In this document: positions 38,937 to 48,125 of the stretch, piece by piece
Layout of the letters: the number at the start of each line of letters is the position of its first letter
Position numbering within the stretch: the first letter of the stretch is position 1
Source of the DNA: Prevotella sp.
GTDB lineage: Bacteria > Bacteroidota > Bacteroidia > Bacteroidales > Bacteroidaceae
Direction: 5' to 3'
Assembly (NCBI GenBank): GCA_016291085.1
Contig: JAEEVW010000005.1
Coordinates: 49,110 to 113,109 of the forward strand
Length of the DNA stretch: 64,000 nt
Made by a program: the position numbers and the translations under genes
The notes under the pieces: generated by a model
What the model saw: only the letters and a program-made list of their open reading frames with translations
What the model was told of the DNA's origin: nothing
Database searches by the model: none

Positions 38937-40253
38937 ATGAAGAAACTCTATATCGAAACATACGGTTGCCAGATGAACGTGGCTGACTCAGAGGTTGTCG
39001 CCTCTGTGATGCAGATGGCTGGCTATGAACCGACCGAGAGCCTCGACGAGGCAGATGCTGTTTTTCTGAACACCTGTTCCGTTCGCGACAATGCCGAACA
39101 GAAGATTTTCCACCGACTGGATGCCCTCGACGCCATCAAGCGTAAGCGTCCGTTGATTATCGGAGTATTGGGCTGTATGGCAGAGCGTGTACAGCAAGAC
39201 CTGTTGGAAAACCATCACGCTGACCTCGTAGCCGGACCTGATGCCTACCTCTCCCTGCCCGACCTGATAGCACAGGCAGAGACGGGCCATAAAGCCATGA
39301 ATATCGAGCTGTCTACCAGCGAGACCTACAAGGACGTGGTTCCACAACGCATTGGACTGGGACATAAGATTGGCGGATTCGTCAGCATCATGCGAGGCTG
39401 CAACAATTTCTGTCACTACTGCATTGTTCCTTATACCCGAGGACGTGAACGCAGTCGCGACGTAGAGAGTATATTAAAAGAGGTACGCGACCTGAGAGAC
39501 AGAGGTTTTAAGGAAGTGACGCTGTTGGGACAGAATGTCAACAGCTATCATCTCCCGGACAATCCAGATATACCGGACTTCCCAGCACTATTAAGGGCAG
39601 TTGCCCTTGAGGCGCCAGAGATGCGCATCCGCTTTACCACTTCGCATCCCAAGGACATGAGCGACGAGACTTTGCGGGTGATTGCCGAGATGCCTAACGT
39701 CTGCAAGCACATCCACTTGCCCGTGCAGAGCGGTAGCGACAGGATTCTGAAGCTGATGAACCGCAAATACACCCGTGAGTGGTATTTAGATCGTGTGGCA
39801 GCAATCCGCAGAATCATTCCAGACTGCGGACTTTCCACAGACATCTTCGTAGGCTATCACTCTGAGACGGAAGAAGATCACCAGCTGTCGCTCTCGCTGA
39901 TGCGCGAAGTGGGTTACGACTCTGCCTTTATGTTCAAATATTCCGAGCGTCCTGGCACATACGCCTCGAAGCATTTGCCCGACGACGTGCCCGAAGAGGA
40001 GAAAATCCGTCGCTTGAACGAGCTCATTGCCCTGCAGACGGAGATTTCTGCCCAACAGAACAAGAAGGACGAGGGCAAGGAGTTCGACGTGCTCGTCGAG
40101 GGCTTCTCTAAGCGCAGTCGTGAGCAGCTCTGCGGACGTACTGAGCAAAACAAGATGGTGGTATTCCCCAAGGCTGGTCACCATATCGGCGAAATCGTCA
40201 GAGTAAGAATTACAGGAAGTACTAGTGCCACATTATTAGGAGAGAGCGTATGA
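38937..40253 (+). CDS. miaB: tRNA-2-methylthio-N6-dimethylallyladenosine synthase
   Basis: TYGCQMNVADSEVV; MRGCNNFCHYCIVPYTRGRERSR; TRAM domain. Confidence 0.96.
   Translation: MKKLYIETYGCQMNVADSEVVASVMQMAGYEPTESLDEADAVFLNTCSVRDNAEQKIFHRLDALDAIKRKRPLIIGVLGCMAERVQQDLLENHHADLVAGPDAYLSLPDLIAQAETGHKAMNIELSTSETYKDVVPQRIGLGHKIGGFVSIMRGCNNFCHYCIVPYTRGRERSRDVESILKEVRDLRDRGFKEVTLLGQNVNSYHLPDNPDIPDFPALLRAVALEAPEMRIRFTTSHPKDMSDETLRVIAEMPNVCKHIHLPVQSGSDRILKLMNRKYTREWYLDRVAAIRRIIPDCGLSTDIFVGYHSETEEDHQLSLSLMREVGYDSAFMFKYSERPGTYASKHLPDDVPEEEKIRRLNELIALQTEISAQQNKKDEGKEFDVLVEGFSKRSREQLCGRTEQNKMVVFPKAGHHIGEIVRVRITGSTSATLLGESV
39555..39584. repeat. 9-bp-period array inside miaB
   Basis: CCGGACAAT CCAGATATA CCGGACTTC CCA. 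Confidence 0.7.
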
Positions 40254-42079
40254 AAGAGTTTATGCAAGTACTAAGGCGGTTTGTAGCACCGTACAAGAAA
40301 TTTGTCGTCTTGTCGATTGTGTTTAATATCCTCTCGGCTCTGCTCAACATTTTCTCTTTCGCTGCACTGATTCCTATTCTGCAGATTCTGTTTAAGACTG
40401 ACGACAACGTCAACGTCACCACACTGATGGAATGGAGCGATGGTAGCATCAAGGATGTAGCAATCAACAACATTTACTATTACATCAACATGTTTATCTC
40501 CGATATGGGCTCTACGACGACGTTGCTCTTTATCGGACTGTTCCTGATTGTAGCCACCTTGCTGAAAACCGTGGCCTACTTCCTGGCATCTTCCAGTGTG
40601 GTACCTATCCGTACGGGTGTGGTTCGCGACATGCGCAACCAGTTGTACCAGAAGATAGTGGCCTTGCCTTTAGGCTTCTTTACAGAAGAACGCAAAGGTG
40701 ACATCATTGCCCGCATGACGGGTGACGTGCAAGAGGTCGAGGTAAGCATCATGTCCTCGCTGGACCTGATGTTCAAGAATCCCATCCTGATTATTTCGTA
40801 CTTCACAACGCTGATTATCATTTCGTGGCAGCTGACACTCTTCTCTGTAATCATCATCCCGTTGATTGGTTGGTTTATGGGATGGATTGGTCGCAAACTT
40901 AAGGCTCAGAGCATCCAGGCACAATCCCTGTGGAGTGACACCATGAGCGTGGTGGACGAGACTTTAGGAGGTCTACGCATCATCAAGGCATTCTGTGCGG
41001 AAGGCAAGATGCGCGAGAAGTTCAATCGCATCAATTCCACATACCGTCACGACATCATGTGGGTAAATATCCGTCAGAACATCGGACATCCCCTTTCTGA
41101 GTTCCTGGGTACCTGCATGATTGTCATCGTGCTGTGGTTTGGTGGCGTCCTAGTACTTAACAACCAGTCGTTGTCCGGTCCTTCCTTTATTTACTATATG
41201 GTGATACTCTACTCCATCATCAACCCCTTGAAAGAGGTGTCAAAGGTCGGATACAATATTCCAAAGGGCTTGGCATCAATGGAGCGTATCGACAAGATAT
41301 TGCTGGCTGAAAACACCATTAAAGAAATTGCACAACCCAAACACATCCCCAGCTTCGAGCATCAGATTGAGTTCCGCAACGTTTCGTTCCGTTATGGCGA
41401 GCAGTGGGTGCTGAGAGAAATCAATCTGACCATTCCTAAAGGTAAGACCATTGCTATCGTTGGACAGAGTGGCAGTGGAAAATCGACACTGGTAGACCTC
41501 ATTCCACGCTATTATGACGTACAGGAAGGTGAGGTGCTTATCGACGGTATCAATGTCAAGGAACTGGGCATCCATGACCTGCGCCAGTTGATTGGAAATG
41601 TCAACCAAGAGGCCATTTTGTTCAACGACTCTTTCCGTAACAATATCTCGTTTGGCGTCGACAGCGCAACGGAAGAGCAGATTATTGAAGCAGCAAAGAT
41701 TGCCAACGCCTATGACTTCATCATGCAAAGCGAGCACCAGTTTGAAACCAACATCGGTGATCGTGGAGGACGTCTTTCAGGAGGTCAGCGCCAGCGTGTA
41801 TCCATCGCCCGCGCCATTCTGAAGAACCCGCCCATCCTCATCCTCGACGAGGCCACTTCTGCACTCGACACCGAGAGCGAGCGTCTGGTACAGGATGCCT
41901 TGGAGCGACTGATGAAGACGCGTACGACGGTAGCTATTGCCCACCGCCTGTCGACCATCAAGAATGCCGATGAAATCTGTGTGCTGCATGAGGGTCGCAT
42001 CGTAGAACGTGGTACCCACGATGAACTGCTTTCTTTTGACGGGCATTACAAGAAGCTGACAGACATGCAGACATTATAA
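40250..42079 (+). CDS. ABC transporter, ATPase-permease fusion (MsbA-like)
   Basis: GQSGSGKSTLVDLIPRYYD; LSGGQRQRVSIARAILKNPPILILDEATSALD. Confidence 0.93.
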   Translation: MKEFMQVLRRFVAPYKKFVVLSIVFNILSALLNIFSFAALIPILQILFKTDDNVNVTTLMEWSDGSIKDVAINNIYYYINMFISDMGSTTTLLFIGLFLIVATLLKTVAYFLASSSVVPIRTGVVRDMRNQLYQKIVALPLGFFTEERKGDIIARMTGDVQEVEVSIMSSLDLMFKNPILIISYFTTLIIISWQLTLFSVIIIPLIGWFMGWIGRKLKAQSIQAQSLWSDTMSVVDETLGGLRIIKAFCAEGKMREKFNRINSTYRHDIMWVNIRQNIGHPLSEFLGTCMIVIVLWFGGVLVLNNQSLSGPSFIYYMVILYSIINPLKEVSKVGYNIPKGLASMERIDKILLAENTIKEIAQPKHIPSFEHQIEFRNVSFRYGEQWVLREINLTIPKGKTIAIVGQSGSGKSTLVDLIPRYYDVQEGEVLIDGINVKELGIHDLRQLIGNVNQEAILFNDSFRNNISFGVDSATEEQIIEAAKIANAYDFIMQSEHQFETNIGDRGGRLSGGQRQRVSIARAILKNPPILILDEATSALDTESERLVQDALERLMKTRTTVAIAHRLSTIKNADEICVLHEGRIVERGTHDELLSFDGHYKKLTDMQTL

Positions 42080-42093
42080 AAAGACGCGACACC

Positions 42094-43905
42094 ATGTTAC
42101 AGAGAGTCCTTTACCTGCTCAAGACCTATCTGCTGACGGTGCTCATCTTCATCGTTGCCAAGATGGGTTTTATGTTCTACCATGCTGGTGTCCAGTCATT
42201 CACAGTAACTAACGTTTTCGAAGTAATCCGTCATGGTCTGAGCCTTGACCTTAGCATGGGGCTCTATATCTTGTCCCTTCCTTTCCTTTGCCTGGCTGTC
42301 AGTATCTGGGTCCCACGCGAGCGATTGTTCCGAAACATCCTGCGCCCCTTCTACATCGTCATCTCTTTGGCGATGGCACTGATTTTTGTGGCAGACACCA
42401 GTCTCTATGAATTCTGGCTATTCAAACTCGACGCCTTCTGTCTCCAATACTTAGAGACACCGACGGAGGCCATGGCCAGCGTCTCGACAAGCTATATCCT
42501 CATGCGACTGCTGACAATCGCCCTATTAACAGCAATCTTTACGTGGGCTTACTGGAAAATTCCATTAAAGTTGCCAAAAATCAGGAAACGCATCCTTAGC
42601 AGTATTGGTGCATTGTTGCTTATTCCCCTTATCATCATAGGAATACGTGGAGGATTGGATGAGTCGACAACTAATATCGGACAAGTGTACTACTCCCAGA
42701 ATCAGTTTCTCAACCATTCTGCCGTCAATCCTATCTTCTCGTTCTTTGCGTCGCTCGAAAAGTCAGGTAGCAATATCGTCTCATTTAAGTTTATGGACCA
42801 GAAGACTTGTGACGATATTGTCAATCAGTTGTATAACACACAAAGCATTGACTGCGATACACTTCTAACTACGAATACGCCCAACATCATCGTCATCCTA
42901 TTGGAGAGCTGTGGCGGACAGTTTACTGAAATCGGCGGACGTACTGACATCACTCCCAATTTGAACAAGATGGCCAAGGAGGGTATCTACTTTGCCAACT
43001 GTCATGCCAACTCGTGGCGCACCGACCGAGGTACGCTATGTACTTGGAGTGGCTACCCTTCGTTCCCCAACACGTCAGTGATGAAAATTCCTGCAAAGTC
43101 ACGCACATTGCCCAACATTGCCCGTACCTTACAGCAGGAACGTGGCTACTCGACACACTATCTCTATGGTGGCGACATCAACTTTACCAATATGCGTAGC
43201 TACTTGGTGTCGGGAGGCTTTCAGGATTTGACGTGGAAGACTGACTATACTACTGATGAACAACAGACAGCCAGGTGGGGGGTTCGTGATGATATTACCT
43301 TCCAGACTCTCACTCAGCTGACAAAAACGATGAAGCAGCCCTTCCTGATTGGCTATTCTACGCTGAGCAGCCACTCACCTTGGGATGTACCCATCCATCA
43401 TTTCGACGACGAGGTGCTCAATGCCTTCTACTATCTCGACCAGTGCGTAGGCAACTTCATTCAGCAGCTTCGTCATACAGAACTGTGGAATCATACGCTG
43501 ATCGTGATGTTGCCCGACCATGGTATTGTACATGCAGGGCTTGATGAGTCAAATCCCCTATTAAACCACATTCCGATGCTATGGCTGGGGGGTGTTGTCA
43601 AACAACCCCGTCGCATTGAGCAGGTGTGTAACCAAACCGATCTGCCAGCAACCTTATTGGGTCAGTTGGGTATCGCTCACGATGAATATACCTTCAGCCG
43701 CGACGTGCTGAGCACTACCTATAAGCATCCCTTTGCCATTCATACTTATGATGACGGCTACACCATCATCGACAGTACCAGTTTTGTCAACTACGACTTC
43801 ATTAGTAACCGTGTGGTAACGACCTCTGGTAAGGATAGCGACAAACTCATGCAATGGGCCAAAGCCATATTGCAGGCTGCGTCAAAAGATTTGGGCGAAC
43901 GATAA
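42094..43905 (+). CDS. LTA synthase-family (alkaline phosphatase superfamily) membrane phosphotransferase
   Basis: N-terminal TM helices; NIIVILLESCGG...NSWRTDRGTLCTWSGYPSFP; PDHGI. Confidence 0.88.
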   Translation: MLQRVLYLLKTYLLTVLIFIVAKMGFMFYHAGVQSFTVTNVFEVIRHGLSLDLSMGLYILSLPFLCLAVSIWVPRERLFRNILRPFYIVISLAMALIFVADTSLYEFWLFKLDAFCLQYLETPTEAMASVSTSYILMRLLTIALLTAIFTWAYWKIPLKLPKIRKRILSSIGALLLIPLIIIGIRGGLDESTTNIGQVYYSQNQFLNHSAVNPIFSFFASLEKSGSNIVSFKFMDQKTCDDIVNQLYNTQSIDCDTLLTTNTPNIIVILLESCGGQFTEIGGRTDITPNLNKMAKEGIYFANCHANSWRTDRGTLCTWSGYPSFPNTSVMKIPAKSRTLPNIARTLQQERGYSTHYLYGGDINFTNMRSYLVSGGFQDLTWKTDYTTDEQQTARWGVRDDITFQTLTQLTKTMKQPFLIGYSTLSSHSPWDVPIHHFDDEVLNAFYYLDQCVGNFIQQLRHTELWNHTLIVMLPDHGIVHAGLDESNPLLNHIPMLWLGGVVKQPRRIEQVCNQTDLPATLLGQLGIAHDEYTFSRDVLSTTYKHPFAIHTYDDGYTIIDSTSFVNYDFISNRVVTTSGKDSDKLMQWAKAILQAASKDLGER

Positions 43906-43931
43906 GAATGACAGCATAACGCACAACCGCC

Positions 43932-44858
43932 TTACTCCTTAGCAATAACCTTTCCGTTGACAACCTCGAAACGACGGTCGAACTCTTCGCGTGTCCGACT
44001 CCATCGGTTATGGCTCCACAACCAGAACTCAGGAGCACGCTGAATACTCTCTTCCAATAGCTTATAATAGCAGTCAGTCAGCTCATAATCGGCCATCTTC
44101 TGGGGCTCACGGGTGATGGGTCTGATGGTCATTTCATAATAGCCACGTCTGATGCGGCGTACATCGGCATAGAAAACAGCATGGTTCAACTTGCGTACAA
44201 TACGTTCCGTTCCAGTCAGCACGGGCGTGTCGTGATGCAGAAAATTCACCCAATGGTGGATATTGACCCAATGGGGCTTTTGGTCGGCAATATAACCGAT
44301 AATCACTGGTTGTCCTGCTTGGCGAAACTCCAGCATCCTTCGCAACGTGTCCTGCATGGGTATACAGACTGCCCCCAGTCGCTGACGAAGGCGAAGAAAA
44401 AGACGGTCGAAATCCTTGTTTTCTATGGGGTGATAAATCTGTCCGCACTGCACCTTAGGGGTCAACCACAAAGGCATCGATGTAACCCATTCCCAGTTAC
44501 AGTAGTGCCCCAAATAAAGCGCACACGACTGACCCTGTTCTATGCATTCGTCCACCAATTCTGTTCCCTTGAACACCATCCTGCGCTTCAGATTCTCACG
44601 ACTTATCGTCATCAGCTTGACACTCTCCACCAGATAATCACAGAAGAAGTGGTAGAAGCCTCGTTCTATCTTTCGCAGTTCTGCCTCTGCTTTTTCAGGG
44701 AAAGACTCTTTCAGATTTTTTCTAACCACCCGTTTCCGATAACCCAAAAGTCCATAAATCACCCAGAACAGGATATCGCTCAACACATAGTGAACGCGCA
44801 TCGGCAACAATGAAAGCAGATACCAGACAGCCGTTACAATATGATAGAGTATTTTCAT
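43932..44858 (-). CDS. Lysophospholipid/lipid A acyltransferase (LpxL/HtrB-like)
   Basis: CALYLGHYCNWEWVTSMPLWL, IGYIADQKPHW; start moved to 44858 (MKILYHIV). Confidence 0.88.
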   Translation of the reverse strand: MKILYHIVTAVWYLLSLLPMRVHYVLSDILFWVIYGLLGYRKRVVRKNLKESFPEKAEAELRKIERGFYHFFCDYLVESVKLMTISRENLKRRMVFKGTELVDECIEQGQSCALYLGHYCNWEWVTSMPLWLTPKVQCGQIYHPIENKDFDRLFLRLRQRLGAVCIPMQDTLRRMLEFRQAGQPVIIGYIADQKPHWVNIHHWVNFLHHDTPVLTGTERIVRKLNHAVFYADVRRIRRGYYEMTIRPITREPQKMADYELTDCYYKLLEESIQRAPEFWLWSHNRWSRTREEFDRRFEVVNGKVIAKE

Positions 44859-44865
44859 GGCGTCG

Positions 44866-45678
44866 TCAGGGTTTATAGGTTTTATAAGGATGTTCCAAGT
44901 CCAACAGGTGAAAATTATGCTGTCGCTGGTGGTCACCATCAGGAATGGTCATATAGTCACCATACTTATTCGTCAGATAAGTATCATACTGCTCTACGCC
45001 CAACACCTTCATATCCTCAAAGTCATAGGGAGTCGGTACGCCCAGAACCGTCTTCGCCATCACACCCTTGGAACCGTCATCATAGTCAGCAACCCATTTA
45101 CTCGTGTCGTAATCGTAACGAGTCAGGATGGCACGTATTTTTTGTTGCACTTCCTTGAGAGAATAAAGCTTGCGGCAAAGTAAGGGGATCCATGATGAAG
45201 GGCCATGACCATGCTTGTAGGGATCACGGAACAGCAGGTAAAGCACACGCTTGTAATACTGATAGCGCGCAAAGTGACATTTGCGGGCCAGCCAGCCGCT
45301 GGGAGCACCGTCAATGGGGAATACGTCCAGATAGATGCCCCCCAGATACTTCAGGTGCATGCGCTCGATGAGCGTCGTGCTGCCATCTTGAATCTTGGCA
45401 AAGGGCAACGGATACACTGCATCGTTCTCGGCACATACCATCTCGTAAGGTTCCGGAAGCCATTCTTTGCAGTGAGCTATTAGCTGGTCGTAGTCAGGAC
45501 GAGGCATGGCGATGTCCAAATCGTCATCCCAAGGGATGAATCCCTTGTGACGAATAGCTCCTATCATCGTTCCAGCCCACATGTAATAATGCAGGTTATG
45601 CTCCCGACATGTCTTGTCGACGGCACCCAGAATCTCGAGAATTCTTAACTGTAAGGGACGTATTTCGTAAAGAGCCAT
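44866..45678 (-). CDS. LicD-family phosphotransferase
   Basis: HNLHYYMWAGTMIGAIRHKGFIPWDDDLDIAMPRPDYDQL. Confidence 0.93.
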   Translation of the reverse strand: MALYEIRPLQLRILEILGAVDKTCREHNLHYYMWAGTMIGAIRHKGFIPWDDDLDIAMPRPDYDQLIAHCKEWLPEPYEMVCAENDAVYPLPFAKIQDGSTTLIERMHLKYLGGIYLDVFPIDGAPSGWLARKCHFARYQYYKRVLYLLFRDPYKHGHGPSSWIPLLCRKLYSLKEVQQKIRAILTRYDYDTSKWVADYDDGSKGVMAKTVLGVPTPYDFEDMKVLGVEQYDTYLTNKYGDYMTIPDGDHQRQHNFHLLDLEHPYKTYKP

Positions 45679-45749
45679 AATTTACTGCTTGCAAAGGTAA
45701 CAAAAATAAAATAAATTTCGTATCTTTGTACCCAAAATATTAAAATAGA

Positions 45750-46631
45750 ATGGATAAAATGATAAAATTCTCCATTTTGATACCCTCATGGAACAATCTC
45801 GCCTTCCTGAAATGCTGTGTGGCGAGCATCCGTAAGAACTCGACATATGACCATCAGGTAATTGTCCACGTTAATGAGGGTGTCGATGGAACTTTGGACT
45901 GGGTCAGGGAGCAAGGACTCGACTACACCTATTCTCCTCAGAATGTTGGGGTGTGCATATCCATGAACATGATGCGCAGCAAAGTGAAGACAGACTATAT
46001 CTGTTTCCTGAACGACGACATGTACGTCCTTCCTCATTGGGACGAGGTGCTGGTACAGGAAATAGCGTCACTGCCTGACAACCGCTTTTTTCTCTCTGCT
46101 ACCACTATCCAGCCGCATACTTCCGGCGATTCCATCATTGTGGCCGACTATGGAGACACCATAGAGTCGTTCCGTGAAGAAAAGCTTCTTCAAGACTTCA
46201 TGCAGTATCCCTTGAACGACTGGATGGGAGCCACCATGCCTCCTAACGTGGTGCATCGCGACATTTGGGACTTGGTGGGCGGTTATAGTGTAGAGCTGTC
46301 TCCAGGCATGTATAGTGACCCCGACTTTACGGCTAAACTGTGGCTATGCGGCATCCGCTATATGAAGGGGCTTTCTGCCAGCCGCGTCTATCATTTTGAG
46401 ACAAAATCCACAGGTCGTGTCAAGAAGAACATGGGACAAGCTCAGTTTCTGTTCAAATGGGGCATGACGTCTTCTACCTTCCGTCGTCTGTACACCTATC
46501 GGGGCTGTGACTTCTCGACGGCATTGTTAGACCATCCCGTCACGGGTTCCAAACTGAAAACCCAAGTGCTTCGCAGTCGTCTGAAGGCACTGTGGTATGT
46601 ATTTCGAGGTATCTTCCGTCCCATCATTTAA
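45750..46631 (+). CDS. Glycosyltransferase family 2
   Basis: FSILIPSWNNLAFLKCCVASIRKNSTYDHQVIVHVNEG...FLNDDMYVLPHWDE. Confidence 0.9.
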   Translation: MDKMIKFSILIPSWNNLAFLKCCVASIRKNSTYDHQVIVHVNEGVDGTLDWVREQGLDYTYSPQNVGVCISMNMMRSKVKTDYICFLNDDMYVLPHWDEVLVQEIASLPDNRFFLSATTIQPHTSGDSIIVADYGDTIESFREEKLLQDFMQYPLNDWMGATMPPNVVHRDIWDLVGGYSVELSPGMYSDPDFTAKLWLCGIRYMKGLSASRVYHFETKSTGRVKKNMGQAQFLFKWGMTSSTFRRLYTYRGCDFSTALLDHPVTGSKLKTQVLRSRLKALWYVFRGIFRPII

Positions 46632-46671
46632 AGACGGAATTTCCGTCACACACATTCCGACTGCAAAGCAA

Positions 46672-46775
46672 TGCCTTCTTTGAGTCGTTCCGATGGTTCC
46701 TTTGAGTCGTTCCGATGATTTCTTTGACTTGTTCCGATAATCCCTTATAGGGTATAGGAACCGTCCGGGCATCCT
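46672..46775 (-). repeat. Intergenic element: 3 x 22-bp repeats + head (copy 2, inverted relative to copy 1)
   Basis: TGCCTTCTTTGAGTCGTTCCGA TGGTTCCTTTGAGTCGTTCCGA TGATTTCTTTGACTTGTTCCGA TAATCCCTTATAGGGTATAGGAACCGTCCGGGCAT. Confidence 0.87.
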
Positions 46776-47186
46776 GTCTTTAACGGAGTCACTATCACTT
46801 CCGTTGAGCCGACTACCATCACCTTTACAAATGCTCTGGGAAGTGACAGCAGGTTTGTGGGGCAGTATGATCCGTTCGTCATTAATGAAGGCAACCAGAA
46901 CACCATCGTTATGCTCAGCAGCGACAGCCGTATAGGCTATTCAAACAATGTGCCGCGCACACTGCGCTGCATGCGTGCCCACTTCGAGATTCCTGCAACA
47001 GGGGGTGCTCCCGCCATGACTGACTATGCCATCGACTTTGACGGCGAAGTGTCAACAGCCGTGAAGGCAATAGATAATGAGCAACGGGTGATTGATCATG
47101 TGTATTACGACCTTGCCGGCCGTCGTGTTGCGCAGCCAACCAAGGGACTTTACATTTTTAACGGGAAAAAAGTGATGATACCATGA
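46776..47186 (+). pseudogene. C-terminal remnant of a secreted protein (no start codon or signal peptide)
   Basis: Frame open from TAG at about 46756: EPSGHPVFNGVTITSVEPTTITFTNALGSDSRFVGQYDPF...DHVYYDLAGRRVAQPTKGLYIFNGKKVMIP. Confidence 0.78.
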
Positions 47187-47326
47187 ACAGGAAAAAATAC
47201 GTTCCCCCCTACATTCGCGTCGTCCACCGGGTGCGCATGCCGTTGCTGCAAGTAACCAGTGTGCAAAGCAATAAAGTAGTGAATTGGTACATACTGGGAT
47301 TTGACGAGGTCGATAAAGACCGCTAA
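47183..47326 (+). CDS. Small ORF (47 aa), ATGA-coupled to the remnant gene
   Basis: MNRKKYVPPYIRVVHRVRMPLLQVTSVQSNKVVNWYILGFDEVDKDR; absent from the ORF track. Confidence 0.5.
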   Translation: MNRKKYVPPYIRVVHRVRMPLLQVTSVQSNKVVNWYILGFDEVDKDR

Positions 47327-47338
47327 CATCAATCTTTT

Positions 47339-47367
47339 GTCCCTGCGTTTCTACGCAGGGGCTTTTT
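47339..47367 (+). terminator. Rho-independent terminator
   Basis: CCCTGCG-TTTCTA-CGCAGGG-GCTTTTT. Confidence 0.88.
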
Positions 47368-47382
47368 CACTCAATTATGAAG

Positions 47383-47430
47383 AAAAACGAGTTTTCCTTT
47401 GGTATTTTGCTTACTTATGTGTACCTTTGC
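47383..47430 (+). promoter_or_regulatory. 48-bp promoter-like duplicate, copy A
   Basis: AAAAACGAGTTTTCCTTTGGTATTTTGCTTACTTATGTGTACCTTTGC. Confidence 0.8.
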
Positions 47431-47456
47431 GCACATATAGACTAAAACTGTAGCAT

Positions 47457-48101
47457 ATGAATAAGAACGAGAAATTTGTGATCACGATTAATCGTGAATT
47501 GGGTAGCGGTGGACGCACCGTTGGTGAGAAACTGGCAGCAAAGTTGGGCGTACCCTTCTACGACAAGGCCCTGATTAAGGCCCTGACGGAGAAGTACAAC
47601 CTCACCGTAGAGGAGATTGAGAGACTGAAAGGCCGCAAGCACGGCTGGTGGGCCGACTTCAAGCGCGTCGTAGGCATCGGCCAGGTTTTTATCAATTCTT
47701 CAAAGTACTACGAGGTAGAGATGGGCAAAGAAACCGAATTGCTGACTACTGGTGAGATGTATAAGGTCGAAAAGGAAATCGTGAAGGGTATCGCCGCTGA
47801 TGAGTCGTGCGTCATCGCCGGACGTACGGCTTTCTACATTATGAAAGACCAGCCCAACCGCATGAGCATCCTCATCCAGGCCTCGATGGATTACCGCATC
47901 GAGCGTGTTATGAAAAAGCAGGGTCTGAGCCGCGAGGAGGCTGAGAAGGTCATCAAGAAAGTGGACAAGATGCGCGAGAACTATGTCAACAAGTACACGA
48001 GCACTTCACGCTACGACACTCGCAACTACGACCTTGTCATCTCCATGGACGGAAAGACTGAGGACGAAGTGGCTGAAATGATCTGTCAATACATCGGATG
48101 A
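47457..48101 (+). CDS. Cytidylate kinase-like family protein
   Basis: FVITINRELGSGGRTVGEKLAAKLGVPFYDKALI; CVIAGRTAFYI. Confidence 0.88.
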   Translation: MNKNEKFVITINRELGSGGRTVGEKLAAKLGVPFYDKALIKALTEKYNLTVEEIERLKGRKHGWWADFKRVVGIGQVFINSSKYYEVEMGKETELLTTGEMYKVEKEIVKGIAADESCVIAGRTAFYIMKDQPNRMSILIQASMDYRIERVMKKQGLSREEAEKVIKKVDKMRENYVNKYTSTSRYDTRNYDLVISMDGKTEDEVAEMICQYIG

Positions 48102-48125
48102 AATAAAAATTTCCTTCCACCATCC

